Origin: Limnochordales bacterium
Lineage (GTDB): Bacteria > Bacillota > Limnochordia > Limnochordales > DUMU01
Length of the DNA stretch: 64,000 nt
Assembly: GCA_014896315.1 (NCBI GenBank)
Contig: JADBKP010000005.1
Location: 186,001-250,000 of the forward strand
Direction of reading: 5' to 3'
A program made the position numbers and the translations under genes. Numbering within the stretch: the first letter of the stretch is position 1; every line of letters starts with the position of its first letter. This document shows, one piece after another, positions 1 through 10,174 of the stretch. The notes under the pieces were generated by a model, which saw nothing but the letters and a program-made list of their open reading frames with translations, was not told the DNA's origin and searched no databases.

Positions 1-900
1 ATCTCACCCGAGCTACAGCGCCTGATCGGAGACACATTCCTGCGGAGCTTTCCCCACAAGCTGGTGATGTATCGCAACCCGGCCAATTTCGAGGGATACC
101 CGTTCGGCGTTCACTGGGACTCCTTCGCCCACCCCGACGAAATCGGCAGCCACGTGCCCCTCATCGAAATGCAAGGCGATCTCTGGAAGCGTGCGCCCCG
201 GGGCGGTGAACTCACTTGCGACTGGGGAAGACCTATGGCTGCCAGTGTGACCGACGCGATCCTTAACCACACTGATGAAATCGTCTACTGGATCCGACGA
301 CTCCACTGGAATCACCTGGGTTTCTGGCCGGACATGTACGACTGGACCAATGATGCTCTGGAACGTAACGCAGAAGAGATACACAAGGCGCTGGGTTATC
401 GGTTCGTAATTCGTGAGGCCCGTTACCCCGCTCGAATAGCCCCCGGGTCTACCTTGACGCTGTCATTATCTGTACTGAACACAGGGTCTTCCCCCTTCTA
501 CTACAATTGGCCGGTGATGGTCTACCTCCTCGATCTTGAGACCGGCAAGGTGGTCTGGAGCCAACCTTGGGAAGGAGTTGACATACGACAGTGGCTTCCC
601 GGTGGTGGTTTCCCGAAGGTTGAACCAGCAGTTTATAACATAAGCGGGCAATGGGCGTTACCGGCCACCCTGGATCCAGGAGTTTACATATTGGCCATTG
701 GAATCCTGGATCCGGGTTGGAATGAGCCTCAGCTCCGGTTCGCAGTAGTGAACCATTTATCAAACAACCTTTGCCCGCTAGGTAAGATTGGAATCGATGC
801 CAACATCGACGATCCTGCTTTGGACAGATTTGTCGATTTAAGAACCGGCGACCCGCTTTACGTCACGCTGTCCGATCCATCAGAGAAGGGAGGTGCTTAG
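1..900 (+). CDS. DUF4832-type protein, C-terminal part (5' end outside window)
   Basis: The frame is open from base 1 to a TAG stop at 898-900, so this is the last 299 residues of a longer protein. The first half reads like the end of a glycosidase-like barrel (HWDSFAHP, GGELTCDWG). The second half (from about residue 135, VIREARYPARI) looks like the beta-sandwich of DUF4832 proteins, with the pattern RYPxRIxPGSTLTLSLSVLNTG. Family members are mostly extracellular proteins of unknown activity in polysaccharide loci. The two genes downstream, a binding-domain protein and a sugar-type solute-binding protein, support a carbohydrate role. Substrate and signal peptide cannot be judged. Its codon use looks slightly less GC-biased than the genes further right. 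Confidence 0.6.
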   Translation: MSPELQRLIGDTFLRSFPHKLVMYRNPANFEGYPFGVHWDSFAHPDEIGSHVPLIEMQGDLWKRAPRGGELTCDWGRPMAASVTDAILNHTDEIVYWIRRLHWNHLGFWPDMYDWTNDALERNAEEIHKALGYRFVIREARYPARIAPGSTLTLSLSVLNTGSSPFYYNWPVMVYLLDLETGKVVWSQPWEGVDIRQWLPGGGFPKVEPAVYNISGQWALPATLDPGVYILAIGILDPGWNEPQLRFAVVNHLSNNLCPLGKIGIDANIDDPALDRFVDLRTGDPLYVTLSDPSEKGGA

Positions 901-979
901 AAAGACCGGCGATAACGGGCGCGTATCATCGAGTAAAGCGTCATGAGAGACACAAAAAGGAAAGGGAGGTATTATCGCC

Positions 980-1600
980 ATGAAGACCCGTCTTATGCCA
1001 GTCATCCTCACTGGGTTGACAGCCTTCTTCATGCTCGTTCTGACCGGCTCTGCTGCTCTAGCCGCAGAGACTCCCGCTCTCTCGACGGAGGCTGCCAGAA
1101 TGGGGGAGAATCCTGTCATTCTCATCGGTTTCGAGCCCGATGAGCCCATCTTTCTTGCCGGTGTCAACGGTGGCGAAGTAAAGGACTATGTGGTCGTATC
1201 CGATGATCGTCAGCAAGGCGAAGGCGCGGGCATGATTACCTTCGACGTTTCCGACCCTACCCAGTCCTGGAGCGGGGCGCGGGTCGGCCGGGCATTCTCA
1301 CCGGCACTCAGTATCCCGGGATATCGCAAGCTAGGTCTTTGGATCAAAGGCGATGGCCTGAAGCATTCAGTGATCGTCGGTTTTCACGATGGAGTTTATG
1401 ATGGCTCCGTCTGGTTTGATTTTGAACATGCCGGCTGGCAACACTTCGTCGTTGACTTTGGCAGTTTTGCCAACCAATGGCAACTCGACCGGCTCGACTG
1501 GTCGCATATAACCCGGGTGTTCATCGAGTTTGCCGATGGGGCTGGTACCTTGAAGAACAAGGGAACCGTGGTGCTGGACGAGCTCGTGTTAGCAAAATGA
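980..1600 (+). CDS. secreted carbohydrate-binding-like (CIA30/CBM11-like fold) protein
   Basis: A 206-residue protein with a clear Sec signal peptide (about residues 1-29, ending SAALAAE) and a single beta-sandwich-like domain. The start is fixed by GGGAGGT 8 bases upstream of the ATG. The domain carries GYRKLGLWIKGDG, FDFEHAGWQHFVVD and a terminal GTVVLDEL, a pattern seen in galactose-binding-like domains of the CIA30/CBM11 type that bind sugars in secreted enzymes. No catalytic domain is present, so it may act as a stand-alone binding protein. It lies between the DUF4832 gene and a solute-binding protein, all on one strand. A related domain occurs in the phosphodiester glycosidase at 40781-43477. 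The function is inferred from fold-like motifs only. Confidence 0.6.
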   Translation: MKTRLMPVILTGLTAFFMLVLTGSAALAAETPALSTEAARMGENPVILIGFEPDEPIFLAGVNGGEVKDYVVVSDDRQQGEGAGMITFDVSDPTQSWSGARVGRAFSPALSIPGYRKLGLWIKGDGLKHSVIVGFHDGVYDGSVWFDFEHAGWQHFVVDFGSFANQWQLDRLDWSHITRVFIEFADGAGTLKNKGTVVLDELVLAK

Positions 1601-1666
1601 CCCTGCGGCTACCTCCGGTACCTGCGCGTGCGATCATTCGAGTAACTTTCGAAAGGGGTAGTCAGC

Positions 1667-2995
1667 ATGCGGTGGCAGAGGGTGCTAATGTCAACAAAAA
1701 TAATGGCGTTCTTGATGCTTGCCCTTCTCAGCGGGACCGTAATGGCGGCCGAGCTGCGAGAATCCGTCACCATCACCTGGCTGTGCTGGGGCGGCCCGGA
1801 AGTGATCGATAGAAACCAGCGAATTGTGGAAGCATTCTACCGCCGCTATCCGGACCTGGGGGTTAAGGTCAAGAGTACCGTCTTAGGCTGGGACGACTAC
1901 GTAAGGAAACTGCCGGTGATGATCGCCAGCGGAGCCGAACTCGACGTCATTGCCGTGGAAGGAACATACATGTTCCCGTCCTTGGCCGCCGGCGGGGCTC
2001 TGGCAGATCTAAGCGTACTTGCCAGCAAGTATCGTGACGAGTTCTTCCCGGGGAGCCTTGACTCGTTAACTCGGGACGGAAAAGTCCTCGGTATCCCCAT
2101 GATGGGATGGGAAAGTGCCCCGGCGTTGTTCATAGTGTACAACAAGGATCTCTTCGACCAGGCCGGTGTTGCGTATCCTTCTTATGAATGGACCTGGGAC
2201 CACTTCATAGAGCTGGGCAAGAAGCTGACGCGCGGCGACCCCGGCCGGGAGAAGTGGGCTATGGATTGGGGCCAAAGTGACTTTTTCTGGTACTGGTACA
2301 ACCTGATCCACGCCTTCGGCGGTTGGGTGTATAACGCCGATCACACGGCCTCCGAAGTCAACTCGAAGGAGGCAGTGGCGGCAATAACGTTGCTCAACGA
2401 CTTTCGGGTCAAGTACAAGATCAGCACCTACTGGGGAGACTGGGACGCGTTTGATCAAGGGCGCTCGGCCATGACGGCCCGGTGGGACACCGAGGCTCAA
2501 AAGATGCTGGAGCGAGGAAAGGCCCGGCTCGGAGTAGCTATTTTCCCCGCCGGCCCGGCAGGAAATGGTTTTCATATCTACACCCGGCGGGCAGCCAGCG
2601 GGGCCGCCCACTCACTCGCCCTCTTCAAGGGATCTAAGCACCCGAACGAAGCTCTCAGGTTCATCGACTTCCTCGTCAGCGACCCGGAGGCCTTACGGGC
2701 CGAGGGCACCAACTGGCCGTGGGTTCCACTGCGCCGCAACATACCGGTCTTTCTCAACATCGTGAAGGATTCGACTTCGTGGATGCAAGTTTTTCGGGCC
2801 ATCACCGAGGTGCACAAACGAATCTTGCTGGTTGACCGCGCCGAGGGGTTCGGCCCAGATGCTGCTGATACTCAGCGGATAATGGCTGAAAATTTGCGCC
2901 GGTTTTACAGCGGGGAAGTATCGGCTCAAGGCGCGCTGGACACGGCCAAGAAGCAGATCGATGCAGTATTGAGCCGCCAGCGCCTGGGAAAGTAA
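1667..2995 (+). CDS. extracellular solute-binding protein, family 1 (sugar ABC type)
   Basis: 442 residues, the usual length for cluster 1 sugar-binding proteins. The N-terminus has a hydrophobic export signal ending near VMAAEL. The mature part shows ITWLCWGGPE, the hinge-like EWTWDHFIELGKKLT and many aromatic residues typical of oligosaccharide binders. AAAGGGG upstream supports the ATG at 1667; an ATG at 1688 is an alternative. A lipobox is not obvious. Family members deliver sugars to a MalFG-type permease, but no permease or ATPase gene follows: the next genes are the convergent kdp operon. It may serve a permease encoded left of the window or elsewhere. Confidence 0.8.
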   Translation: MRWQRVLMSTKIMAFLMLALLSGTVMAAELRESVTITWLCWGGPEVIDRNQRIVEAFYRRYPDLGVKVKSTVLGWDDYVRKLPVMIASGAELDVIAVEGTYMFPSLAAGGALADLSVLASKYRDEFFPGSLDSLTRDGKVLGIPMMGWESAPALFIVYNKDLFDQAGVAYPSYEWTWDHFIELGKKLTRGDPGREKWAMDWGQSDFFWYWYNLIHAFGGWVYNADHTASEVNSKEAVAAITLLNDFRVKYKISTYWGDWDAFDQGRSAMTARWDTEAQKMLERGKARLGVAIFPAGPAGNGFHIYTRRAASGAAHSLALFKGSKHPNEALRFIDFLVSDPEALRAEGTNWPWVPLRRNIPVFLNIVKDSTSWMQVFRAITEVHKRILLVDRAEGFGPDAADTQRIMAENLRRFYSGEVSAQGALDTAKKQIDAVLSRQRLGK

Positions 2996-3296
2996 CAGGA
3001 CGATTAAAAACAAGCGCTGCTCCGGGGCCGAGGTTGTCACGCCGCAGTTGGAATCCTTGCGATGTAAGTTTCTCCGTGACCTTTTTGGCGGCTGGATCCT
3101 CTGCCCCTGCGGAAAGCGGAGAGCTGCTGCACAGAATCGACGACCGTACCCAAACACGCGCCACCGTGATAGCAAGTCAGTGGTCCATTGCCGAGTCGGA
3201 TGCAACTCGGAATCGCTGGCTGGTTTCGACCGGAATTAGTGGTGGCTTTGGCCTGAATCCGCGATAAGCCAAGCGGCTTGCCACCCCTTGTGGCTG
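2996..3296. other. convergent intergenic region, no gene seen
   Basis: About 300 bases between the ends of the solute-binding protein gene and kdpE. I see no convincing gene. An inverted repeat CCGAGT / ACTCGG (3191-3196 and 3205-3210) could form a short stem, but no T-run follows on either strand, so a terminator is only possible. Confidence 0.4.
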
Positions 3297-4109
3297 TCAG
3301 GGGGAATCGGTGAGCGAAGGGGAGGAGATCAGCCGGTAACCCACGCGAGGCTCGGTGAGCAGGTAGCGGGGCCGGGCCGGGTCGGGTTCGAGCTTGCGCC
3401 GGAGTTGCCCCATATAGACCCGGAGGTAGTGCGTTTCCTCCTGGTAGCCCGGCCCCCATACGGCACGCAATATCTGAGAGTGGGTGACGACCCGGTCCCG
3501 ATGAATGGCGAGAACCTTTAGGATCTCATACTCGGTAGGAGTCAATTTGATCTCCTGGCCTGCCCGGGTCACCCGCCGCTGAACTAGATCGATGCGGAGG
3601 TCGCCGGCGACGATCACGGGATCGTTGGCAGCGTTGAGCGCGGTGTGGCGCAGGGCGACACGGATGCGGGCGAGGAGCTCGCCCATGCTAAAAGGCTTCG
3701 TGACATAGTCGTCGGCACCTGCGTCTAGGGCACCGATCTTCACCCGATCTTCCCCGCGTACCGACAGTACGATGATGGGAACGGTCGACCATTCACGTAG
3801 CCGTTGCACAACTTGCAGTCCGTCCATATCTGGCAGTCCGAGATCGAGAATGACCAGATCGGGATGGGAAGTGGCAGCCTGCGCCAGGCCCTCTTGCCCG
3901 GACTTGGCCTCTATCATTTGATAGCCATGGGCTGTGAGGGCGACGCGGAGGAAGCGGCGTATCTGGGGTTCGTCCTCCACCACCAACACGCGGGCACCAG
4001 CTTGGTTCGAATTGCGATCTTCACCACCGATGCAGGTTGCCATGGCCGCTTCAACTCCAGGCGGGGGTGGTGTAGATAATCCTGTCCGACCATCTGGCGA
4101 ATCGGTCAT
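3297..4109 (-). CDS. kdpE: response regulator KdpE
   Basis: OmpR-family response regulator, the partner of KdpD in turning on kdpFABC when potassium is scarce. The receiver domain starts at VLVVEDEPQIRRF with the acidic pocket, has the phosphorylated Asp in VILDLGLPDMDGL and the conserved Lys in KPFSMGELLARI; a winged-helix DNA-binding domain follows (LTPTEYEILKVLAIH to VGYRL). The ATG at 4109 is preceded by AAAGGAG and lies 2 bases after the kdpD stop, so the two are translated together. The chosen start gives 270 residues, about 40 more than usual; the extra N-terminus is Pro/Gly-rich and lacks a known domain. An internal Met (about residue 23) is an alternative start. Confidence 0.92.
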   Translation of the reverse strand: MTDSPDGRTGLSTPPPPGVEAAMATCIGGEDRNSNQAGARVLVVEDEPQIRRFLRVALTAHGYQMIEAKSGQEGLAQAATSHPDLVILDLGLPDMDGLQVVQRLREWSTVPIIVLSVRGEDRVKIGALDAGADDYVTKPFSMGELLARIRVALRHTALNAANDPVIVAGDLRIDLVQRRVTRAGQEIKLTPTEYEILKVLAIHRDRVVTHSQILRAVWGPGYQEETHYLRVYMGQLRRKLEPDPARPRYLLTEPRVGYRLISSPSLTDSP

Positions 4110-4111
4110 CT

Positions 4112-7100
4112 TCAGTCTCCTTTCTCCGGTCCACCGCCAAGAATGGGTAACGGCGGCGAGAGGGGTTGCGGCGCGATCGGCACGGTGAAATGAACCAACG
4201 TGCCGGACCGTGGCGGCGAACCCGAAGCGGTGGCCTCCTCCGGGATGGCCCGGTTCTCCGCCCAGATTCGGCCGCCGTGGGCTTCCACGATGCCACGGCA
4301 TATGGACAGGCCAAGGCCAGTACCGACAGCTTGCCCGGGACGTTTGAGACGGTAGAAGCGTTCGAAGATGCGTTCGAGATCTTCAGGAGGGATGCCTGGG
4401 CCGTAATCACCGACGGTGACTCGCACGTGGGTTGGGTGCTGCTGATCCACCGCTGCGCTCACCTCGATCGCAGAGCCAGACGGCGAGTACTTGACGGCAT
4501 TGTCGAGCAGGTTGACCAGCACTTGTTCGATAAGCCCGGGGTCAATCAAGACCGGTGGCAGGTCGTCCGGAATAGTGACTGTAAACGGGCGAGGCTCGAG
4601 TTCATCTTTCAGCCGTGCCAAAGCGCCGGCGACCACCTCTTGCAGGTCACAAGCATCCCGGTCCAGCTGCAAGCGCCCCGACTCGAGCCGGGCCATGTCT
4701 AGCAGATTGCCTACCAGGCGGTTCATCCGCAGTGCTTCTTCGCGAATGGTTTCCAACAAGTCACGGCGAGCTTTTGGATCATACATGTGCTCGTCCTCAA
4801 GTAGTGTGGTGACGGAACCTATAACGGACGCCAGCGGGGTCCGCAACTCGTGGGAGACGGAGTTAAGCAGTGCGGTGCGCAACCGGTCCGATTCGGCCAA
4901 GAGCTGGGCGGATTGGGCCGCCTCCGACAGTTGCACGCGTTCGATGGCAGTAGCTGCCAGTCCAGCCATGGCTTCGAGAAGGTGGCGCTGTTCGGGCGAG
5001 AAGACGGGTCCGCGACCCCTGCCTTTCGGCAGGAGGCTACTGGCAGGGGCAGGGCCATTGCTGTCTTCGGGTCCGAAGGCAGTCGCGGGGCGCAGACCGA
5101 GGACTCCCACCACACCCCTGGCCGTGGTAAGGGGCAAGTAGAGCGCGCTGGCTTCTGCCAGCGTTTCAGTGTCTAAACCGGCCGGCTGTCCGTGAGCATA
5201 TACCCATTCGGCAACGGCCAGTTCGTTATCGGGTAAAGAGGGAGGGTGGGAGGCGCCCTTCCTCTTCAACTGCAGGTGTCCAGATTGATCGGGTAACAGC
5301 AAGAGTGCTTCTCCGCCCAATGCATCCTGCACTCGCCTGATTACAGCTTCGCTGACTTCGTCTGTCGTCGTCAGCGATACAGCCTCACGGCTCAGCCCGT
5401 ACAGGGCGGCGAGCGTTGCCTCCCGCTGGCGGGCGTGCTCTACCTGCCGGCGCAGCCGCACACCCAGGGTGCTGGTCATCAGTCCGACCCCGAGGAAGAC
5501 CAACAAGGTGAATAGATAGCGTGTCTCTGCCATTTGCAGGGTGTAGTACGGCTTGATGAAGAAAAAGTCTAGTGCCAGCACACTGGCAAAGGCGGCGACC
5601 ACCGCAGGGCCTGAGCCGTAGCGCATGCCACTCCACAAGATGGGTAATAGGTAAGCGGAGGCGAGATTGACCGGATCCATGAATTCCCGTACCCAGTGGC
5701 CAATGACGGTGACCAAGGCGACCAAGGCGAGGCTTACCAGGTAGGACAATCCCCGGAAGCGGAGCATATTCGCCTGGTGGCCGGTGCCGGTCGGTTGCAC
5801 CGGGATAGATCGCTGCGGCGAAAGTAGGTCCGCTGGCGACTTCAGGACGGCGGGTGCAGCCGGGGGGAGTTGGTGACCGTCCCCTATCGGGGTCAGGCCG
5901 GATCCTTCCGACCGCGCTGTCGTTGACGGCCGGTTGACTCCTATGCCCTGACCGGAGGCTGCCGGTTCACCTACGGCAGGCAGCGGAGCCACGTGCGGCG
6001 TCAGTCCCTCGCCCTTGATAATGTGAACATTGATAGCTCCGCTCTTGCGGATGATTTCGTCCACAGGCGAACCGTGCAACCACTCCTGCCAGCGGGGGCG
6101 GTCCGGCTTGCCGATGACGATCTGGGTCACATTCCGGGTGTGGGCCAGATGAACTATTTCGTCCGCCACGTTGTCGCCGTGGAGAGTGATGACCTCCGCA
6201 CCTAACTGTTCGGCCAGGCGCAAAGTAGCTGCTACGCGCCGCCGATCTTCGGGGGACAGCTTGGCTTGAGGTCGCTCGACGTACACCGCCAACCATTCTG
6301 CCTGCAAGCCGGCGGCCATGCGCCGCGCCGCCCGCACCAGCTGGGCCGAGAGCGGACTGGGGCTGACGCAAACCAGCACCCGTTCACCGGCCGGCCATGG
6401 ACCGGGAATCTCATGGGTGTGCATGTACCTGCGCAACTGCTTGTCGACGTGGGCGGCCGTGCGGCGGAGAGCCAGTTCACGCAGGGCGTTGAGGTTGCCC
6501 GGCCGGAAGAAATGGCGCAGAGCCTGCTCGGCCTGCTGCGGCACGTACACCTTGCCCTCCTTGAGCCGCTGAATCAGCTCCTCGGGGGGGAGGTCGACCA
6601 GATTGATCTGGTCGGCTTCATCCACGATGTAATCGGGAACGGTTTCCCGTACCACTACCCCGGTAATCTGCGCCACGACGTCATTGAGGCTTTCGATGTG
6701 TTGAACGTTGAGAGTCGTGTAGACCGAGATCCCGGCCTGCAGTAACTCCTCCACGTCCTGGTAACGCCGGGCGTGGCGACAGCCGGGGGCGTTGGTGTGC
6801 GCCAGTTCATCGACCAAAGCAAGCTGAGGATGGCGGGCCAGCAGGGCGTCCAGGTCCATTTCCTGTAGCACTGTGCCGCGATAGGGAATCGACCGAGGGG
6901 GCAGCCGAGGGATCTTGGCCAGCATCGCCTCGGTTTCCCGGCGGCCGTGTGTTTCCACCCAGCCGGCTACCACATCAACCCCTTCTGCCAGGCGTTGCTG
7001 GGCTGCCTCCAGCATTGCGTAAGTCTTGCCCACTCCCGCTGCCGCGCCGAGGAAGATGGTCAGCCGCCCGCGCGGCGGACCTTCTTTTTCCGCGATCCGG

Positions 7101-7210
7101 GCGAGCAGCGCGTCTGGATCGGGACGCTGCGGGTCAATCCGGCTGGAGGCCGGTCGCGAAGGTTGAACAGTTGGGCCGGGCTCTGATACCCGCTCTACCT
7201 GCCTGACCAT
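4112..7210 (-). CDS. kdpD: osmosensitive potassium-channel sensor kinase KdpD
   Basis: 1032-residue KdpD, slightly longer than the usual 900. Order of domains: N-terminal KdpD domain with Walker A (FLGAAAGVGKT, residues 53-63) and DELAHTN; a universal-stress-protein-like domain (about 265-390); a low-complexity linker; four membrane helices of the DUF4118 type (about 485-600); a GAF-like region; the HisKA box with the phosphorylated His in SHELRTPLASV; and an HATPase with GYGPGIP and GTGLGLSIC. GGGAGAGGT precedes the ATG. In Gram-positive bacteria the USP domain of KdpD is a known c-di-AMP receptor, which fits the divergent cdaA gene. Fourth of the kdp genes after C, with a 14-base gap. Confidence 0.95.
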   Translation of the reverse strand: MVRQVERVSEPGPTVQPSRPASSRIDPQRPDPDALLARIAEKEGPPRGRLTIFLGAAAGVGKTYAMLEAAQQRLAEGVDVVAGWVETHGRRETEAMLAKIPRLPPRSIPYRGTVLQEMDLDALLARHPQLALVDELAHTNAPGCRHARRYQDVEELLQAGISVYTTLNVQHIESLNDVVAQITGVVVRETVPDYIVDEADQINLVDLPPEELIQRLKEGKVYVPQQAEQALRHFFRPGNLNALRELALRRTAAHVDKQLRRYMHTHEIPGPWPAGERVLVCVSPSPLSAQLVRAARRMAAGLQAEWLAVYVERPQAKLSPEDRRRVAATLRLAEQLGAEVITLHGDNVADEIVHLAHTRNVTQIVIGKPDRPRWQEWLHGSPVDEIIRKSGAINVHIIKGEGLTPHVAPLPAVGEPAASGQGIGVNRPSTTARSEGSGLTPIGDGHQLPPAAPAVLKSPADLLSPQRSIPVQPTGTGHQANMLRFRGLSYLVSLALVALVTVIGHWVREFMDPVNLASAYLLPILWSGMRYGSGPAVVAAFASVLALDFFFIKPYYTLQMAETRYLFTLLVFLGVGLMTSTLGVRLRRQVEHARQREATLAALYGLSREAVSLTTTDEVSEAVIRRVQDALGGEALLLLPDQSGHLQLKRKGASHPPSLPDNELAVAEWVYAHGQPAGLDTETLAEASALYLPLTTARGVVGVLGLRPATAFGPEDSNGPAPASSLLPKGRGRGPVFSPEQRHLLEAMAGLAATAIERVQLSEAAQSAQLLAESDRLRTALLNSVSHELRTPLASVIGSVTTLLEDEHMYDPKARRDLLETIREEALRMNRLVGNLLDMARLESGRLQLDRDACDLQEVVAGALARLKDELEPRPFTVTIPDDLPPVLIDPGLIEQVLVNLLDNAVKYSPSGSAIEVSAAVDQQHPTHVRVTVGDYGPGIPPEDLERIFERFYRLKRPGQAVGTGLGLSICRGIVEAHGGRIWAENRAIPEEATASGSPPRSGTLVHFTVPIAPQPLSPPLPILGGGPEKGD

Positions 7211-7224
7211 ATGTGTACCTCTCC

Positions 7225-7857
7225 CTACCGTTCGACCTCTGTGTGCCGGTCTCTAGCTTCTTCCTGGTTGCGAGCGGTTAGCCGGTCGAGGGCGAGATTA
7301 AGCTCCAGCACGTTAACTCCCGGTTCACCCAGGAAACCGAGTTGACGTCCCCGCAAGTGCTGGTAGACGAGATTCCGGATGATCGCTTCGTCCACTCCCC
7401 GGGCCCGTGCAACGCGGGGCACCTGGATCAGTGCGCCGGCAAGCGAGATCTCCGGATCGAGCCCGCTGCCCGAGGCAAGTGCCAGATCGGCGGGAATGGC
7501 GGCGTCGGCGGGCAATCCGTTTTCTTGCCGAACCCGGGCCGCTCGCTGCGCCACCTGCTCGAGCAGCGCCTTGCTGGTCGGCCCCAAGTTTGACCCGCCG
7601 GAGGCGGTGGCGTCATAGCCATTGCTGCCGGCTGCCGAGGGACGCCCGTGGAAGTACCGGGGATCGGTAAATCGCTGTCCTATCAGCTTTGATCCGACGA
7701 CCCGGCCTTCCACCGTTATCAGACTGCCGTTAGCTTGCCGGGGAAAGAGGAGTTGGGCCAGCCCGGTGGTGGCCAACGGGTAGACCAGACCCAGTAGGAG
7801 GGTGAAAAGCCCGAGCATGATTGCAGCTTGCACCAGCACGCTCGTCCGAAGTCTCAT
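7225..7857 (-). CDS. kdpC: potassium-transporting ATPase subunit KdpC
   Basis: Single-pass membrane subunit that stabilises the KdpFABC complex and helps ATP binding by KdpB. One N-terminal membrane helix (about residues 7-32) is followed by the conserved [16 protein letters not shown] and [13 protein letters not shown] segments and a C-terminal LGVNVLELN-like end (here [13 protein letters not shown]). 210 residues, close to the family norm of 190-210. ATG 7857 is chosen because GGGAG lies 8 bases upstream; an in-frame GTG at 7866 overlaps that ribosome site. It follows kdpB by 53 bases and precedes kdpD by 14. Confidence 0.94.
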   Translation of the reverse strand: MRLRTSVLVQAAIMLGLFTLLLGLVYPLATTGLAQLLFPRQANGSLITVEGRVVGSKLIGQRFTDPRYFHGRPSAAGSNGYDATASGGSNLGPTSKALLEQVAQRAARVRQENGLPADAAIPADLALASGSGLDPEISLAGALIQVPRVARARGVDEAIIRNLVYQHLRGRQLGFLGEPGVNVLELNLALDRLTARNQEEARDRHTEVER

Positions 7858-7910
7858 TGCCTGCACTCCCTTATCTCATGAATAGCACGAATTGCGGGTT
7901 GTCGCATCGT

Positions 7911-10031
7911 TCAAGGTACAAGGTGCAACGCGACTACCAGCAGGTCGATCAGCTTGATACCGGCGAACGGGACAATCAACCCGCCCAGGCCATAGATCAG
8001 GAGATTGCGCCGCAGCAGTGCGGCCGCTCCCAAGGGCCGGTATTGCACGCCGCGCAAGGCGAGCGGGATCAACGCCACGATGATCAACGCATTGAAGATC
8101 ACCGCCGATAGGATGGCGCTGGCGGGCGAGTCCAGGTGCATCACGTTGAGACGATCCAGCACCGGGTAGGTGGTGGAGAACATGGCGGGGATGATGGCAA
8201 AGTACTTAGCCACGTCGTTGGCTATGCTAAACGTGGTGAGTGCGCCCCGGGTGATCAGCAACTGTTTGCCGATCTCTACCACCTCGAGCAGCTTGGTCGG
8301 GTTGCTATCCAGGTCGACCATGTTGCCGGCTTCCTTGGCAGCTTGCGTGCCGCTATTCATAGCGACTCCTACATCGGCCTGCGCCAGGGCGGGAGCATCG
8401 TTGGTACCGTCTCCGATCATGGCGACCAGGTGGCCCTCCGCCTGGTACTTGCGGATCACCTGTAGCTTGGTCTCCGGGGTTGCCTCTGCCACGAACTCAT
8501 CCACTCCTGCTTCGGCGGCAATGGCGGCCGCGGTCAGAGGATTGTCGCCCGTGATCATGACGGTGCGGATGCCCATCCGCCGCAGTTCCGCAAAACGCTC
8601 TTTGATCCCGCCCTTGACTACGTCCTTGAGATGGATGATTCCCAGGACGCGTGCTCCATCAGCAACCGCCAGGGGTGTGCCGCCGCTCTTGGCGACGTCG
8701 GCAGCTATTGCCAGAACCTCGGCGGGGATGGAACCACCCTGACGTTCTACAAAGGCTTTGATGGCTTCCACCGCGCCCTTGCGAATCTGCCGCTTTTGAC
8801 CATCACTTCCCACTTGAAGGTCCACTCCGCTCATCCGAGTCTGTGCGGTGAAGGGCACGAAGGTCGCTCCAATCTGGCGCAGGTCGCGACCGCGCAGCCC
8901 ATACTGCTCCTTCGCCAGGACGACAATGCTGCGGCCTTCAGGAGTCTCGTCGGCCAGCGAGGCCAGCTGGGCGGCGTTTGCCAGTTCAGCGGCGGTGACA
9001 CCGGGGGCGGGGATGAACTCCCTGGCCATACGGTTACCCAGCGTGATCGTTCCTGTTTTGTCCAGAAGCAGGACATCCACATCGCCTGCTGCTTCTACCG
9101 CATGTCCGGAAAGGGCCAGCACGTTGCGGCGGACCAGGCGATCCATGCCCGCTATCCCGATGGCGCTCAGTAAAGCACCAATAGTAGTGGGCGCCAAACA
9201 GACCAGCAGGGCGACCAGCACGGGAAGGGAGACGGTGGCGCGGGAGTAGCGGGCAAATGGTTCAAGGGTGGCCACAGCCAGCAGGAAAATGATGGTCAAG
9301 CCGGTCAGCAGGACCATCAAGGCGACTTCGTTGGGAGTTTTCTGGCGTCTGGCCCCCTCCACTAGGGAAATCATCCGGTCGAGAAAAGTTTCCCCCGGGT
9401 TAGCAGTGATCCGGATCTTGATTTGATCGGAAATCACCCGGGTGCCACCGGTGACAGCGCTGCGATCTCCGCCCGCCTCACGAATCACCGGGGCGGATTC
9501 GCCAGTGATCGCGCTTTCGTCTACGGACGCGATTCCTTCCACGATTTCGCCATCGCCGGGGATGATATCACCCGCCTCGGCCAGTACCAGGTCACCCTGG
9601 CGCAAGGTAGAGCTCGGCACGATCTCGATGCGCAAGGATCCGTCTGCGTTGGTCCCGACAATCTTCTTGGCTTTGGTTTCGGCACGCGTGCGTCGCAGGC
9701 TGTCTGCGTGTGCCTTACCGCGCGCCTCGGCGATGGACTCCGCGAAGTTGGCGAATAAGACAGTAAACCAAAGCCAAAGGGTGATTTGCGCATCAAATCC
9801 GAGCAGGGCTCGCCAGCCGGTGGTGATGATATTCTGCAGGACTACACCGGTCGTTAGCAGTGCACCCACCTCGACGACAAACATCACCGGGTTGTGCAGC
9901 ATATAGACCGGGTTCAATTTCCGGAGTGAATCTCGGGCAGCCTGCCTCACCATGATGGTGGAGATCCCCTCCCGGTCTGAGGCCGTCTGCGATCGACGGG
10001 ACGTATGCTTTGAATTCCGTGATACAGCCAT
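7911..10031 (-). CDS. kdpB: potassium-transporting P-type ATPase subunit KdpB
   Basis: 706-residue catalytic subunit of the Kdp pump, which hydrolyses ATP to drive potassium through KdpA. The phosphorylated Asp lies in [14 protein letters not shown], the actuator loop in [10 protein letters not shown], and the hinge in [18 protein letters not shown]. The number and spacing of hydrophobic segments fits seven membrane helices. A basic N-terminal stretch of about 25 residues precedes the first conserved part ([15 protein letters not shown]). GGGAG lies about 12 bases upstream of the ATG. Middle gene of the kdpFABCDE operon; all catalytic motifs are intact. Confidence 0.96.
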   Translation of the reverse strand: MAVSRNSKHTSRRSQTASDREGISTIMVRQAARDSLRKLNPVYMLHNPVMFVVEVGALLTTGVVLQNIITTGWRALLGFDAQITLWLWFTVLFANFAESIAEARGKAHADSLRRTRAETKAKKIVGTNADGSLRIEIVPSSTLRQGDLVLAEAGDIIPGDGEIVEGIASVDESAITGESAPVIREAGGDRSAVTGGTRVISDQIKIRITANPGETFLDRMISLVEGARRQKTPNEVALMVLLTGLTIIFLLAVATLEPFARYSRATVSLPVLVALLVCLAPTTIGALLSAIGIAGMDRLVRRNVLALSGHAVEAAGDVDVLLLDKTGTITLGNRMAREFIPAPGVTAAELANAAQLASLADETPEGRSIVVLAKEQYGLRGRDLRQIGATFVPFTAQTRMSGVDLQVGSDGQKRQIRKGAVEAIKAFVERQGGSIPAEVLAIAADVAKSGGTPLAVADGARVLGIIHLKDVVKGGIKERFAELRRMGIRTVMITGDNPLTAAAIAAEAGVDEFVAEATPETKLQVIRKYQAEGHLVAMIGDGTNDAPALAQADVGVAMNSGTQAAKEAGNMVDLDSNPTKLLEVVEIGKQLLITRGALTTFSIANDVAKYFAIIPAMFSTTYPVLDRLNVMHLDSPASAILSAVIFNALIIVALIPLALRGVQYRPLGAAALLRRNLLIYGLGGLIVPFAGIKLIDLLVVALHLVP

Positions 10032-10174
10032 GGAAAAGCGGTCACTCCCTTAACTGTTCCATCGTTGTGCCTTCGCTACTCAGTTCCATTGCCAAGCCTT
10101 TGTTGTTCGGCCTGACTCGGCCGGCGGTGGGTATCTCTCATGCCAAACGGTCGGCACATATCGGAACACAATCG

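Noticed and set aside
4491-5141. Long plus-strand frame opposite kdpD
   Set aside because: Ser/Arg-rich antisense shadow of a well-supported gene; no ribosome site.
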